Positions 8,634 through 18,082 of a stretch of 34,735 nt of DNA are shown here, in pieces (the stretch's first letter is position 1; each line of letters begins with the position of its first letter). Below the pieces are notes generated by a model. That model had not been told where the DNA came from, did not search any database, and was given only the letters and a program-made list of their open reading frames with translations. The translations under genes were made by a program, and so were the position numbers. Where the stretch lies: assembly GCF_015207985.1 (NCBI RefSeq), contig NZ_JADEVV010000045.1:1-34735 (forward strand). Direction: 5' to 3'. The DNA comes from Synechocystis salina LEGE 00031. GTDB lineage: Bacteria > Cyanobacteriota > Cyanobacteriia > Cyanobacteriales > Microcystaceae.

Positions 8634-8910
8634 CTAGGTCAGTCCTCCATAAACATTGAATAGCCTAGCTTTCTCCCACGGGCGAAATTTGGCAAAATAA
8701 AGCCTACCGTCGCCCCAGAGACAGTCATTATTTACAGTTATTTGGTTGCAAGAAGAATCTGCGATAACCCAGCAACTATCTGTTTTCTGAAGGTCATCTT
8801 ATCACGCAGGGGATGCCTTTACTTATGGCAATGCTCTCCATTGACTGTTTTTTAAATTACAATTTTTGGACTTTCTGATTAGAATTTCTGATGTTTTGTC
8901 TAAGTGGTGA
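8634..8910 (-). promoter_or_regulatory. rbcL leader and promoter region
   Basis: This 277-base gap between ctpA and rbcL must contain the rbc promoter, read on the minus strand. A -10-like TAAGAT lies at 8796-8801 with no convincing -35 at 17 bases, which would give a leader of about 155 bases. Upstream is a perfect inverted repeat CAATG-N5-CATTG (8829-8843), at a place where a LysR-type regulator such as RbcR or CcmR could bind. The motif assignment is an inference. Confidence 0.4.
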
Positions 8911-10194
8911 TTAGTTGGGCTTGTGAGCCGTTGCCATGGCGGGGATTGCAGAGGATTTATGGGCGATCGCCACCCCTCCGGTGAGCAAATCTAGGGCGGC
9001 TTGGTATTGCAAATCAGTGGGGGAAGTAATTTCTGCAAAGCTGATCAGGGGTTGCTCCACCACTTCATCGGGCATGATGCCCAGCTTATGGATGTCGTGA
9101 TGTTCGGGGGTTTCGTATTTGGCCACAGTAATGGCAATGCCGGCCCCGTCGGAAAGCTCAAACAGGGATTGAATCAAACCTTTACCAAAGGTCTTTTCTC
9201 CCACTAACGTGGCCCGATGATTATCCTGCAAAGCACCAGCTAAGATTTCGCTGGCACTGGCGGTGCCCTGGTTGACCAGCACCACCAAGGGGCGATCGGT
9301 TATCGCTTCTCCACTGGCAGTGAAGCTTTCCTGGGTGCCTTGGCGATTAACGGTATAGACAATGGTGCTTTCCGGCAGCCACAACCGAGCAATGTCAATA
9401 CCGGCCTGGAGTAGGCCACCGGGATTGTTACGTAGGTCCAAGACATAACCGTCGGCCCCTTGTTCCTGAAGTTGGTGGAGAGCGTGGGCCACTTCTCTAT
9501 AGGCATTGGCACTAAACTGGCTCAGGCGAATATAACCCACCGATTGACCGGGGCGGGAATCATCTAATCGGGCCACCACGGGACTAAGGGAAATTAACTG
9601 CCGAGTCAGGGTAAGTTTTTCAGGGACTTCGGTGCCCGCTGGGAGAATTTCTAGGGAAACCTTGGTGTTTTTGGGACCCCGCATTCTGGCCGCCGCTTCG
9701 TCTAAGCTCAGGGTTTGGGTATCCACGCCGTCGATCGCCAGAATTTGGTCATGGGGTTGCAAGCCGGCCTCCTCCGCTGGGGAACCGGCCAGGGGGGCCA
9801 TAATTTCCAATTGGTTAGTTTCCGGGTTGATGTTGATCTGCAGACCTACCCCCGATAGCTCACCGGTAGTGGTCACCTGGAGATTACCGTACTGTTCTGG
9901 GCGCAGTAGACGGGTAAAGGGCTCATCTAGGGTGGCGAGCATTTCCTCGATCGCCGTATAGGTTTCTTCCCGGTCCCGGAGGGGTCGTTTAACGTACTTT
10001 TCCCGCAACAGCCACCAATTTTGATGGTTAAAGGTTTCATCGAGATAGGCTTGATTCACCAGGCGCCAAGATTGCAACAGGAGCTTTTGTTCCTCGGTGA
10101 AGGCCAGGGCCGGCGGTGTATTGCCCAGATAAATAACAGCCCCAATGACCAAAGAGAAAGCTAAAGCCCATAACCGCCTTGTCTGTTTACCCAT
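8911..10194 (-). CDS. ctpA: Carboxyl-terminal processing protease CtpA (D1 maturation)
   Basis: A 427-residue serine protease of family S41 that removes the C-terminal extension of the photosystem II D1 precursor so that the manganese cluster can assemble. An N-terminal signal segment (residues 1-31, ending PPALA) directs it to the lumen side. A PDZ domain spans about residues 110-195 (GVGLQI, PAEEAGLQPHDQILAIDG). The catalytic Ser313 (NQGTASASEI) and Lys338 (EKTFGKGLIQ) are both present. Length and residue numbers match the PCC 6803 enzyme as I remember it. It lies upstream of rbcL on the same strand but is separated by 277 bases, so it is probably transcribed on its own. Confidence 0.96.
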   Translation of the reverse strand: MGKQTRRLWALAFSLVIGAVIYLGNTPPALAFTEEQKLLLQSWRLVNQAYLDETFNHQNWWLLREKYVKRPLRDREETYTAIEEMLATLDEPFTRLLRPEQYGNLQVTTTGELSGVGLQININPETNQLEIMAPLAGSPAEEAGLQPHDQILAIDGVDTQTLSLDEAAARMRGPKNTKVSLEILPAGTEVPEKLTLTRQLISLSPVVARLDDSRPGQSVGYIRLSQFSANAYREVAHALHQLQEQGADGYVLDLRNNPGGLLQAGIDIARLWLPESTIVYTVNRQGTQESFTASGEAITDRPLVVLVNQGTASASEILAGALQDNHRATLVGEKTFGKGLIQSLFELSDGAGIAITVAKYETPEHHDIHKLGIMPDEVVEQPLISFAEITSPTDLQYQAALDLLTGGVAIAHKSSAIPAMATAHKPN

Positions 10195-10306
10195 TCCGAT
10201 GCCTGCCCCCGTAAACCAAAATTTACAAAACTTAGCTGAGTTCTCATTTTAGCTAATGTCAACGGGAATGCTCCTTTTTTGCCTAGGGGGTAATTACGGT
10301 TGGGCG

Positions 10307-11068
10307 TTATTTCCCCTGGTCATCTATGGAGTTAAATATTTCCAGAGACTGGATAAATTCCCCTGCCTGGGCCAAGGTTGTCGGAGTGCCAATGTCTAAA
10401 AAGGGAGCTTCAACGGCATGGACTTTGATTTTTGCTCCCTGGGCTAACAATGTGGGGAACACGTCATACTCAAAACTTAGGGGCCGGCGATCGGGAAACT
10501 GGGCTAAAAGGCGATCGCCAAGGAGATAAACTCCACTATTAATTACCCCTGCCCCTCCCTGCTTTTCGGCAAACTGTTCCAATTCCCCTTGCCCATTGAC
10601 TTTCAAGGAACCAAAACGGGATGCGTCGGGCACATGAACGCCCAAAATCACCCCATCAACCCTGTCGTCAGCCAATTCGGCCAACAGAACCCGATAATCC
10701 GTCACAATTAAGGAATCGCCATTGAGCACCAACCAAGCCGGTGTGGGTTCCTTAAAATTATGGTGACTAACCGCATTGACAAATCCCCCCGCCGTTCCCA
10801 AGGGTTCTTCCTCCGCCACACAGGCGATCGCCATGTCGGCAATGTCAGCATTTTGGGCATAGGCCGCCACTTTTTCCGCTAAATAACCTGTAGAAAGGAG
10901 CGATCGCCGAAAACCTTGCTGTTGCAGGTAGCGCAATTGCCAATCTAAAAAAGGACGGTGGGCCACTGGGGCCAAGGGTTTAGGTAAATCTGGCAACTGT
11001 TGCTTAATGCGGGTGCCAAAGCCCCCAGCCAAAATGACCACGGTAACGTCTGCGGGGGAAAGGTCCAT
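10307..11068 (-). CDS. Sugar-phosphate nucleotidyltransferase (slr0007-like)
   Basis: A 253-residue enzyme with the nucleotidyltransferase Rossmann-like fold. The nucleotide-binding signature AGGFGTRI is followed by PKPLAPVAHRPFLDW (about residues 15-45), then EEEPLGTAGG near residue 90 and the metal-binding VLNGDSLI near residue 118. This pattern matches enzymes that activate hexose- or heptose-1-phosphates for surface polysaccharide synthesis, such as HddC-like guanylyltransferases. The sugar cannot be fixed from the sequence. It lies 195 bases downstream of the Sua5/YrdC-domain gene and 112 bases upstream of ctpA. Confidence 0.82.
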   Translation of the reverse strand: MDLSPADVTVVILAGGFGTRIKQQLPDLPKPLAPVAHRPFLDWQLRYLQQQGFRRSLLSTGYLAEKVAAYAQNADIADMAIACVAEEEPLGTAGGFVNAVSHHNFKEPTPAWLVLNGDSLIVTDYRVLLAELADDRVDGVILGVHVPDASRFGSLKVNGQGELEQFAEKQGGAGVINSGVYLLGDRLLAQFPDRRPLSFEYDVFPTLLAQGAKIKVHAVEAPFLDIGTPTTLAQAGEFIQSLEIFNSIDDQGK

Positions 11069-11263
11069 AGGATCAAAAAAGTTAAATTACTAGCACTGGA
11101 GGTAAAACCTAGGCAATAGGTTACCAATTGATGATCCCGTCTAAACTATTAGCCCAAGTTAAATGACAGTAATTTTGGCAACATCGAGGTGAAAAAATCT
11201 GCTTTAGGGGCAAAGAGGAGAGTTGATAGGGCCTTGCCCCCAATGGTTCAGAGCAGGAATGAT

Positions 11264-11917
11264 TTATTTCATCAGATGGGAGGGCAAAATGATTTCCGGT
11301 ATTAGGGGGCGCAGGTCATCAAAGGAAATAGGACCAAAATTCATAATGGTGGGTAAGGGCAAAGTACAGTCGATTAATGTTCCCCGTCGAGCATAGCGAC
11401 ATCGGCCACCATCACCAATTAAAGGCACCTGGCCTTCAAAATAACGGCTAGCTGCCGCAAAACTAGTCACCGGTTCTCCCCCTACTTTGGCCGTGGCACA
11501 CACCAACGGAAAAGGCATCGCCCCCACCAGATCAAAAACAAAAGCATCGGGACAGGCAATAAAAAGATTGCGAAAGCCCTGGGTAATGCCTGGGTCTAAG
11601 TGGGGCAAGGCTTCGACAATGAGGGTTATGGGTAAAGGAAAAAGGCCCATCAATTTTTTGGCGGCGGGGGGAATTTTTGCCACATCCATAGCCCGATCGC
11701 CACGGGTGAGAATGCCTAGGGGTTGGTCTTTATCAAATTGCTTAAAGGCCCGCAACTGGGCCACGGCCCTGGGACTGGCACCATTGACCACTAGTACATA
11801 GGTAGTGGCTAAACCTAATAAGACCATTGCTTCCTGCTCCAAGACGGATTGAATGGCAGGAATTGCTCCGGAGTTTAGCTTAATGATTTTTGTTTCAGTT
11901 TTATCTAGTGTAATCAT
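11264..11917 (-). CDS. Sua5/YciO/YrdC-domain protein (slr0006-like)
   Basis: A 217-residue protein with a YrdC-like fold. This domain binds nucleotides and double-stranded RNA, and in TsaC/Sua5 makes threonylcarbamoyl-AMP for tRNA modification. Recognisable parts are the N-terminal GLATTYVLVVNG, FDKDQPLGIL, the LPHLDPGITQGFRNL region and the C-terminal GEPVTSFAAA with LIDCTLP. It is one of the more divergent copies and may not be the essential t6A enzyme. The homologue slr0006 of PCC 6803 is reported to be strongly induced at low CO2, which would fit its place near the Rubisco genes. A good ribosome binding site (AGGGAAAA) precedes the ATG. The 397-base upstream region is long. Confidence 0.8.
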   Translation of the reverse strand: MITLDKTETKIIKLNSGAIPAIQSVLEQEAMVLLGLATTYVLVVNGASPRAVAQLRAFKQFDKDQPLGILTRGDRAMDVAKIPPAAKKLMGLFPLPITLIVEALPHLDPGITQGFRNLFIACPDAFVFDLVGAMPFPLVCATAKVGGEPVTSFAAASRYFEGQVPLIGDGGRCRYARRGTLIDCTLPLPTIMNFGPISFDDLRPLIPEIILPSHLMK

Positions 11918-12314
11918 TGAATTTTCCCTTGAAACTGCCTCCAGGTTAACAGAGATTTTCAGCCCACTCCATTGAAGTTCTAGGTATAAAAACGCTTCTA
12001 AACAGTTAAATTTTTACGTAATCTAGGCGGAGAGCAAGACTTAGTCAAATTTTTAAAATAGTTTTGACTGCCATTATTTAAACTTATCATTCTTGATTTT
12101 GGGGCAGTTTATCTTGGTAACAATCCCCCAACATGTCCATCAAGAACGCCTGATTTTTCTTTTTAAAAGTTAATAAATAAAAGTTCCCAATGATGCTTTG
12201 AACTAGATCTGGCCATGGGTTAGTCTGCAGACTGGTGGCGTCCCAGACCTTATTGCCAAGGGAGCGGGTAAACTTAACTTTCGTCAGCGGTAGGTAATTT
12301 CGACAAAGCAACAA
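11918..12314. promoter_or_regulatory. Divergent intergenic region between the slr0006-like gene and mltA
   Basis: This is 397 bases without a convincing gene. The part next to the slr0006-like gene is AT-rich and should hold its promoter and a leader on the minus strand. A 79-codon frame on the minus strand (12087-12326) overlaps the mltA start and has no recognisable domain, so I treat it as untranslated. No clear terminator or operator was found. Confidence 0.4.
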
Positions 12315-13466
12315 ATGATTAAGCAATCTTTCCCACTATTGGCTTTACTGTTGGTTTTTGGTGTCAATGCCAGTGGTCTAAGGGCTCAGTCGCGACCATT
12401 AACGCCAGTGACGGGGGCAAATTTAACGCCAACGGTGGGTTTTGATGAACAGTTGTGGGGGAACCATTGTTCGGCGGGGGATAAACAGTCCCTGGTGCGG
12501 GCCATTGACCACAGTTTGGCCTATCTGAAAACCGCCAGCGCCGCCCGAGCCTATCAAAATTACCCTGTACCGGGGGTGACCAGAGAGCGGGTAACCCGTT
12601 CCCTGCAGAGATTTAAGACTTTGTTGCAACAAGCCCCCAGCCCTGAAGCTCTCCAGACCGCCGTGGACAGGGAGTTCCAGTTTTATCAGGCGATCGGTAA
12701 CGACGGAATAGGCACAGTCCATTTCACTGGTTATTTTGAGCCGGTCTATACCGCCAGCCGCCAACGAACTGCTGAATATCGTTATCCCATCTATGGCCTA
12801 CCCAATAATTTTTCCCGTTGGTCTAAACCCCACCCCACCAGAGCTGATTTAGAAGGGTTGGATGGCCTAGGAAAATCCAGTCAGTTGCAAGGGCGGGAAA
12901 TTGCCTGGTTCCGTAACCGTTTAGATGCTTATTTAATCCAGGTGCAAGGTTCGGCCAAAATCAACTGGGTGGGAGGCGGCCAAAGTTCGGTGGCCTTTGC
13001 TGGAGCGACGGACTATCCCTACGTAAGTTTGGGGAAGGAAACTATCCAGGAAGGCATTTTTCAACCGGGGGAAGTTACTTTGCCAAAATTAATCGAGTAT
13101 TTTGAGCAAAATCCCAGTGAACTAAGCCGTTTTATTCCCCGCAACAACCGTCTGATCTTCTTTAAGGAAACCTCCGCCAGCACCCCCGCCAAAGGTAGCA
13201 TTGGTGTACCAGTCACCGCCGAGCGTTCCATTGCCACCGATAAAGCTCTCATGCCTCCAGGGGCGATCGCTGTTTTAGCGGCCCCCATTCCCGATTGTCG
13301 GGGTCAAAAGGTCAACGTTAGTCGTTTTGTGGTGGACCAGGATACCGGTAGTGCCATCAAAGGCCCCGGTCGGGTAGATATTTTCATGGGCACCGGCCAA
13401 ACCCCAGGCGATCGGGCCGGTTTAATGAGTGACGACGGGCAAATTTATTATCTGCTCCTGCGCTGA
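12315..13466 (+). CDS. mltA: MltA-type lytic murein transglycosylase
   Basis: A 383-residue enzyme that would cleave peptidoglycan between MurNAc and GlcNAc to form 1,6-anhydro products. Residues 1-24 are a signal peptide (hydrophobic SFPLLALLLVFGV, then LRAQS) with no lipobox Cys, so it is secreted rather than a lipoprotein. The MltA core runs from about residue 130: HFTGYFEPVYTASR, YPIYGLPNNF, and LDAYLIQVQGSAKINW. The C-terminal 3D domain includes VSRFVVDQDTGSAIKGPGRVDIFMGTG, whose Asp residues include the catalytic one. No strong ribosome binding site is seen. Length and domain order match sll0016-like cyanobacterial proteins. Confidence 0.88.
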   Translation: MIKQSFPLLALLLVFGVNASGLRAQSRPLTPVTGANLTPTVGFDEQLWGNHCSAGDKQSLVRAIDHSLAYLKTASAARAYQNYPVPGVTRERVTRSLQRFKTLLQQAPSPEALQTAVDREFQFYQAIGNDGIGTVHFTGYFEPVYTASRQRTAEYRYPIYGLPNNFSRWSKPHPTRADLEGLDGLGKSSQLQGREIAWFRNRLDAYLIQVQGSAKINWVGGGQSSVAFAGATDYPYVSLGKETIQEGIFQPGEVTLPKLIEYFEQNPSELSRFIPRNNRLIFFKETSASTPAKGSIGVPVTAERSIATDKALMPPGAIAVLAAPIPDCRGQKVNVSRFVVDQDTGSAIKGPGRVDIFMGTGQTPGDRAGLMSDDGQIYYLLLR

Positions 13467-13727
13467 CAATATTGCCCTACTTCCTAGGGGAGGAAATCTG
13501 AAAGTCTCCTCATAACTCAGAGTGATTCGGTCACAAGCATGGGTGTTGAAAGCTATGGCTTCTTGAAACCCTGTCCAGGGAGTTAGAGTTCCAAGCTAGG
13601 ACGTCAGAAGTTTGTTCAACGGGGCACCAAAATTCTGTACAGTGGAGTTGTCCCCGTCTGTTTTTTAATGCGGGAACAGGTTCGATAAATTTACATAGCC
13701 AGTCTTTACACCCAAAGGAGACGCGAA

Positions 13728-15029
13728 TTGGTTAACGCAACCCCTTTTATCACCACTAAGTCAGAAGAAATTTTTACCGCGGCTCAACATTTAATGCCTG
13801 GGGGGGTCAGTTCCCCGGTGAGGGCATTTAAGTCCGTCGGCGGTCAGCCCATTGTTTTTGACCGAGTAGAAGGGGCTCAGATTTGGGACGTAGATGGCAA
13901 TCAATACATAGACTATGTGGGCACCTGGGGACCGGCCATTTGTGGTCATGCCCACCCCGATGTGATCAATGCCCTCAAACAAGCTTTGGATAAGGGCACT
14001 AGTTTTGGTGCTCCCTGTGCCCAGGAAAACGTCCTGGCGGAAATGGTCATTGATGCCGTGCCCAGCATTGAGATGGTGCGGTTTGTCAACTCCGGCACTG
14101 AAGCCTGTATGTCAGTGTTGCGTTTGATGCGGGCCTTCACTGGCCGGGAAAAGATTATTAAATTTGAGGGTTGTTACCACGGCCACGCCGACATGTTTCT
14201 GGTGAAAGCCGGTTCTGGGGTGGCTACCCTGGGCCTGCCGGATTCCCCTGGGGTGCCCAGCAATACCACCAAGGCCACTTTAACGGCTCCCTATAACGAT
14301 TTGGAAGCGGTCAAAGCCTTGTTTGTGGAAAATCCCGACAGTATCGCTGGGGTTATTCTTGAGCCGGTAGTGGGCAATGCAGGCTTTATTCTCCCCGATG
14401 CCGGCTTCTTGGAAGGATTGCGGGAATTGACCAAAGAATATGGCGCTTTACTGGTCTTTGATGAGGTGATGACTGGCTTTCGGGTTTCCTATGGTGGTGC
14501 CCAGGCTCGATTTGGCGTTACCCCCGATTTAACCACCCTTGGTAAAGTGATTGGTGGTGGTTTGCCAGTGGGAGCTTATGGTGGTCGGGAAGACATTATG
14601 GCCATGGTGGCTCCAGCAGGGCCAATGTATCAAGCTGGAACTTTGTCCGGTAACCCTTTGGCCATGACCGCGGGCATTAAAACCCTGGAAATTTTGCAAA
14701 AGCCCGGTTCCTACGAATATCTGGATAAAATTACCAAACGTTTGGTAAGTGGCTTGTTAACCGCCGCCGAAGAAGCCGGCCATGAAGTTTGTGGCGGTTC
14801 CATCAGTGCCATGTTTGGTATTTTTTTTGCCCCCGGTCCGGTGCGCAATTACGAAGATGCCAAGCTAGCCGACACCAACAAATTTGCCCGTTTCCATCGA
14901 GGGATGTTGGAACGGGGTATTTATCTCGCTCCTTCCCAGTACGAAGCCGGCTTCCCTTCCCTGGCCCACACCGAGGCCCAGATTGACCAGACCATTGCGG
15001 TGGCTAAGGAAGTATTCGCTACCCTTTGA
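13728..15029 (+). CDS. hemL: Glutamate-1-semialdehyde 2,1-aminomutase
   Basis: A 433-residue PLP enzyme that converts glutamate-1-semialdehyde to 5-aminolevulinate, the committed precursor of chlorophyll, haem and phycobilins. The PLP lysine is Lys273 in [13 protein letters not shown], Asp245 (FDEVMTG) holds the pyridine nitrogen, and GCYHGHAD and NSGTEA are conserved. The start is TTG: the strong ribosome binding site AAAGGAG (13714-13720) sits 7 bases before it, and the next in-frame ATG (in HLMPGG, residue 23) would lose conserved N-terminal residues. The 261-base gap upstream has no gene; it includes a small TTCCT/AGGAA hairpin at 13481-13495 just after mltA, without a T-tract. Confidence 0.97.
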   Translation: MVNATPFITTKSEEIFTAAQHLMPGGVSSPVRAFKSVGGQPIVFDRVEGAQIWDVDGNQYIDYVGTWGPAICGHAHPDVINALKQALDKGTSFGAPCAQENVLAEMVIDAVPSIEMVRFVNSGTEACMSVLRLMRAFTGREKIIKFEGCYHGHADMFLVKAGSGVATLGLPDSPGVPSNTTKATLTAPYNDLEAVKALFVENPDSIAGVILEPVVGNAGFILPDAGFLEGLRELTKEYGALLVFDEVMTGFRVSYGGAQARFGVTPDLTTLGKVIGGGLPVGAYGGREDIMAMVAPAGPMYQAGTLSGNPLAMTAGIKTLEILQKPGSYEYLDKITKRLVSGLLTAAEEAGHEVCGGSISAMFGIFFAPGPVRNYEDAKLADTNKFARFHRGMLERGIYLAPSQYEAGFPSLAHTEAQIDQTIAVAKEVFATL

Positions 15030-15203
15030 ACTGTTTGATCCCCGATGGCGATCGCCGTGGGTCATATTGCTAAATACCTAAAATTTTCCCCATCCTAAAA
15101 ATGTGGTTATTCATCCATGGACTAGGGTGGGGATATTGGTATGGGCTGATTTCAATGCCTTAGCACAAATTTCCTGAGGCGGGGCAAAAAAGATCATTAA
15201 AAA

Positions 15204-15232
15204 TTGTCAAGGGACAGAAACTAGCCTAAGAT
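15204..15232 (+). promoter_or_regulatory. Sigma70-type promoter of fba
   Basis: TTGTCA and TAAGAT are separated by exactly 17 bases, close to the group 1 sigma consensus. Transcription would start near 15240 and give a leader of about 60 bases before the fba start, which has an AGGAGG ribosome binding site. Confidence 0.65.
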
Positions 15233-15298
15233 GAGACCCATATAAAGACTTGTCTTGCGAACCCAATACACATTAGGCAATAGAACTTAGGAGGATTT

Positions 15299-16378
15299 AT
15301 GGCTCTCGTCCCAATGCGATTGCTGTTAGACCATGCGGCGGAAAATGGTTATGGCATTCCCGCTTTCAATGTCAACAACATGGAGCAGATCATTTCGATC
15401 ATGCAGGCCGCTGATGAAACCAACAGCCCTGTAATTTTGCAAGCTTCCCGTGGCGCCCGTAGCTATGCCGGGGAGAATTTCCTGCGCCATTTAGTTTTGG
15501 GGGCGGTCGAAACCTATCCTCACATTCCCATTGCCATGCACCAAGACCATGGTAATAGCCCCGCTACTTGCTATTCCGCTATCCGCAATGGTTTCACCAG
15601 TGTGATGATGGATGGTTCCTTGGAAGCCGATGCTAAGACCCCCGCTAGCTTTGAGTACAACGTCAATGTAACCGCTGAAGTGGTTAAGGTAGCCCACTCC
15701 GTTGGGGCCAGTGTGGAAGGGGAATTGGGTTGCCTAGGTTCCTTAGAAACCGGCCAAGGGGAAGCGGAAGACGGCCACGGTTTTGAAGGGAAGTTAGACC
15801 ACTCCCAACTGTTGACCGATCCCGAAGAAGCGGTGGAATTCGTCAACAAAACCCAGGTAGATGCCCTCGCTGTGGCGATCGGTACCAGCCACGGTGCTTA
15901 CAAATTTACCCGCAAACCCACCGGGGAAGTTTTGGCTATCAGTCGCATTGAAGAAATTCACCGCCTGTTGCCCAACACCCACTTGGTAATGCACGGTTCT
16001 TCCTCCGTTCCCCAGGAATGGATCGACATGATCAACGAATTCGGTGGTGCCATCCCCGAAACCTATGGTGTGCCCGTAGAAGAAATTCAGAAGGGTATTA
16101 AGAGCGGTGTGCGAAAAGTGAACATCGACACCGATAACCGCTTGGCCATCACCGCCGCTTTCCGGGAAGCCGCTGCCAAGGATCCCAAGAACTTTGATCC
16201 CCGTCACTTCCTCAAGCCTTCCATTAAATATATGAAGCAGGTTTGTGCCGACCGTTATCAACAGTTCTGGACCGCTGGCAATGCTTCTAAGATCAAGCAA
16301 TTGACCTTGGATGACTACGCCGCTAAATATGCTAAAGGTGAGCTGACCGCCACTTCCCGCACTTCTGTTGCTGTGTAG
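15299..16378 (+). CDS. fbaA: Class II fructose-bisphosphate aldolase
   Basis: A 359-residue zinc-dependent aldolase that makes fructose-1,6-bisphosphate and sedoheptulose-1,7-bisphosphate in the Calvin cycle and also works in glycolysis. The motif MHQDHGNS gives catalytic Asp83 and Zn ligand His84. Later parts are [12 protein letters not shown], the ligand His in [13 protein letters not shown], and the phosphate-binding [14 protein letters not shown]. It is of the CbbA-like type found in cyanobacteria and chemoautotrophs. An AGGAGG site lies 6 bases before the ATG. It has its own promoter and terminator, so it is a monocistronic, probably highly expressed gene. Confidence 0.97.
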   Translation: MALVPMRLLLDHAAENGYGIPAFNVNNMEQIISIMQAADETNSPVILQASRGARSYAGENFLRHLVLGAVETYPHIPIAMHQDHGNSPATCYSAIRNGFTSVMMDGSLEADAKTPASFEYNVNVTAEVVKVAHSVGASVEGELGCLGSLETGQGEAEDGHGFEGKLDHSQLLTDPEEAVEFVNKTQVDALAVAIGTSHGAYKFTRKPTGEVLAISRIEEIHRLLPNTHLVMHGSSSVPQEWIDMINEFGGAIPETYGVPVEEIQKGIKSGVRKVNIDTDNRLAITAAFREAAAKDPKNFDPRHFLKPSIKYMKQVCADRYQQFWTAGNASKIKQLTLDDYAAKYAKGELTATSRTSVAV

Positions 16379-16441
16379 ATTGGGATTAATTTTTCGTTTC
16401 TAAGTTTTGGCTTAGCAGAAAAAAGAGAATAAATAATTTTG

Positions 16442-16473
16442 CTCCTCCTCGGTTTAACCCTGGGGGAGTTTTT
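16442..16473 (+). terminator. Intrinsic terminator of fba
   Basis: The stem CTCCTCC / GGGGGAG (one G-T pair) is followed directly by TTTTT. It lies 63 bases after the fba stop and before the dxr start. Confidence 0.7.
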
Positions 16474-16539
16474 CCTTCTCAGATGGCCTGCAACCCCGTA
16501 AGATTGGGAAGATTAGTTTTAGCTTAAGCAACGGCGGTA

Positions 16540-17724
16540 ATGGTGAAACGCATTTCTATCCTTGGCTCCACCGGTTCCATTGGCACCCAAACTCTGGACA
16601 TTGTTACCCATCACCCCGATGCTTTCCAGGTGGTTGGTTTAGCGGCTGGTGGAAATGTTGAATTACTAGCCCAACAGGTGGCGGAGTTTCGCCCAGAAAT
16701 TGTTGCGATTCGTCGAGAAGAAAAATTAGCCGATCTAAAAGTGGCAGTGGCCGATCTAACTGATTATCAACCCCAATATGCAGTGGGAGAAGGGGGCGTC
16801 GTGGAAGTGGCTCGCTATGGCGATGCAGAAAGTGTGGTTACAGGCATTGTCGGTTGTGCGGGATTATTGCCCACCATGGCGGCGATCGCCGCAGGGAAAG
16901 ATATTGCTTTAGCCAATAAAGAAACCCTGATTGCGGGGGCTCCGGTGGTGTTGCCTCTGGTGGAAAAAATGGGGGTGAAACTATTACCGGCGGATTCCGA
17001 GCATTCGGCTATTTTTCAATGTTTACAGGGGGTTCCGGAGGGAGGATTGAGGCGGATTATCCTCACCGCTTCTGGGGGAGCATTCCGGGACTTGCCGGTG
17101 GAGCGTTTACCCTTTGTGACCGTGCAGGATGCCCTGAAACATCCCAACTGGGCCATGGGACAAAAAATCACCATTGACTCCGCCACTCTGATGAATAAGG
17201 GTTTGGAAGTGATTGAAGCCCATTATTTGTTTGGCTTGGATTACGATCACATTGACATTGTTATCCATCCCCAGAGCATCATCCATTCCTTAATTGAAGT
17301 ACAAGATACTTCTGTTTTAGCTCAATTGGGTTGGCCCGATATGCGTTTGCCCCTGCTCTACGCCCTATCCTGGCCAGAAAGAATTTACACCGATTGGGAA
17401 CCCTTAGATTTAGTTAAAGCTGGTAGTTTAAGTTTTCGGGAGCCGGATCACGACAAATATCCCTGCATGATGTTAGCCTATGCGGCCGGCCGGGCCGGGG
17501 GAGCCATGCCAGCGGTGTTAAATGCGGCCAATGAACAGGCGGTGGCTTTGTTTTTACAAGAAAAAATCACTTTTTTAGATATTCCCCGTCTGATTGAAAA
17601 GACCTGTGACCTCTACGTTGGCCAAAATACGGCTAGTCCTGATCTAGAAACCATTTTGGCGGCCGATCAATGGGCCCGGCGGACAGTGTTGGAAAGTAGC
17701 GCCTGTGTGGCAACCCGGCCATAG
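16540..17724 (+). CDS. dxr: 1-deoxy-D-xylulose 5-phosphate reductoisomerase
   Basis: A 394-residue enzyme of the MEP isoprenoid pathway that converts DXP to 2-C-methylerythritol 4-phosphate with NADPH. The NADPH-binding motif [15 protein letters not shown] lies at residues 7-21. The metal and substrate site is in [16 protein letters not shown] (about residues 151-166). The conserved [20 protein letters not shown] follows near residue 208. ATG and GTG are adjacent at the start; the ATG is kept because the second codon would be Val in relatives. It supplies precursors for carotenoids and for the phytol chain of chlorophyll. A short stem CCCAT/ATGGG with TTTT (17762-17783) may be a weak terminator. 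Confidence 0.97.
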   Translation: MVKRISILGSTGSIGTQTLDIVTHHPDAFQVVGLAAGGNVELLAQQVAEFRPEIVAIRREEKLADLKVAVADLTDYQPQYAVGEGGVVEVARYGDAESVVTGIVGCAGLLPTMAAIAAGKDIALANKETLIAGAPVVLPLVEKMGVKLLPADSEHSAIFQCLQGVPEGGLRRIILTASGGAFRDLPVERLPFVTVQDALKHPNWAMGQKITIDSATLMNKGLEVIEAHYLFGLDYDHIDIVIHPQSIIHSLIEVQDTSVLAQLGWPDMRLPLLYALSWPERIYTDWEPLDLVKAGSLSFREPDHDKYPCMMLAYAAGRAGGAMPAVLNAANEQAVALFLQEKITFLDIPRLIEKTCDLYVGQNTASPDLETILAADQWARRTVLESSACVATRP

Positions 17725-18082
17725 GGTGTAGTTAGCTTTAACTTTGACCAGAATTATTTGCCCCATGATTATTATGGGATTTTGGTTTGGTTGCTTTTAG
17801 GGAGTGATTACGGCGATCGCCAAAATATTTTTCATCATTTAACTAGTCGAAACGGAGATCCCCCATTGCTCTATGCCCCCTAATTCTGTTAGTTGTCAGG
17901 GCCAAAAACGGGGAGTTTGGAGATAGGATTACGAAGGTTGAGGTGGGGAAAACCCCACAGACGCAATTCGCCATTCCACCGTTAAACCTACATCCACGGC
18001 TGTACCCAGGGCAACAGCACAATAAAAGCGCTATGTTAGAATCAGCAATACACAGGGCACGCTGAGGTGATGGATTCAGGTT
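17725..18082 (+). promoter_or_regulatory. dxr-clpC intergenic region with a strong hairpin
   Basis: This is 358 bases without a supported gene. It holds a weak terminator-like stem after dxr (17762-17783), one HIP1 site near 17813, and a perfect GTGGGG/CCCCAC hairpin on an AAAA loop at 17943-17958 with no T-tract. TAGAAT at 18037-18042 could be a -10 box for clpC. The hairpin may belong to a long clpC leader or to a small RNA; the sequence alone does not decide. Confidence 0.35.

Noticed and set aside
12087-12326. 79-codon minus-strand frame upstream of the slr0006-like gene
   Set aside because: It overlaps the mltA start, has no recognisable domain and no clear ribosome binding site.
13481-13495. 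TTCCT/AGGAA hairpin after mltA as a terminator
   Set aside because: The stem is short and no T-tract follows on either strand.
13640-13700. GGTTCGATAA-like segment resembling a tRNA T-arm upstream of hemL
   Set aside because: No acceptor stem, D-arm or anticodon arm can be built around it.
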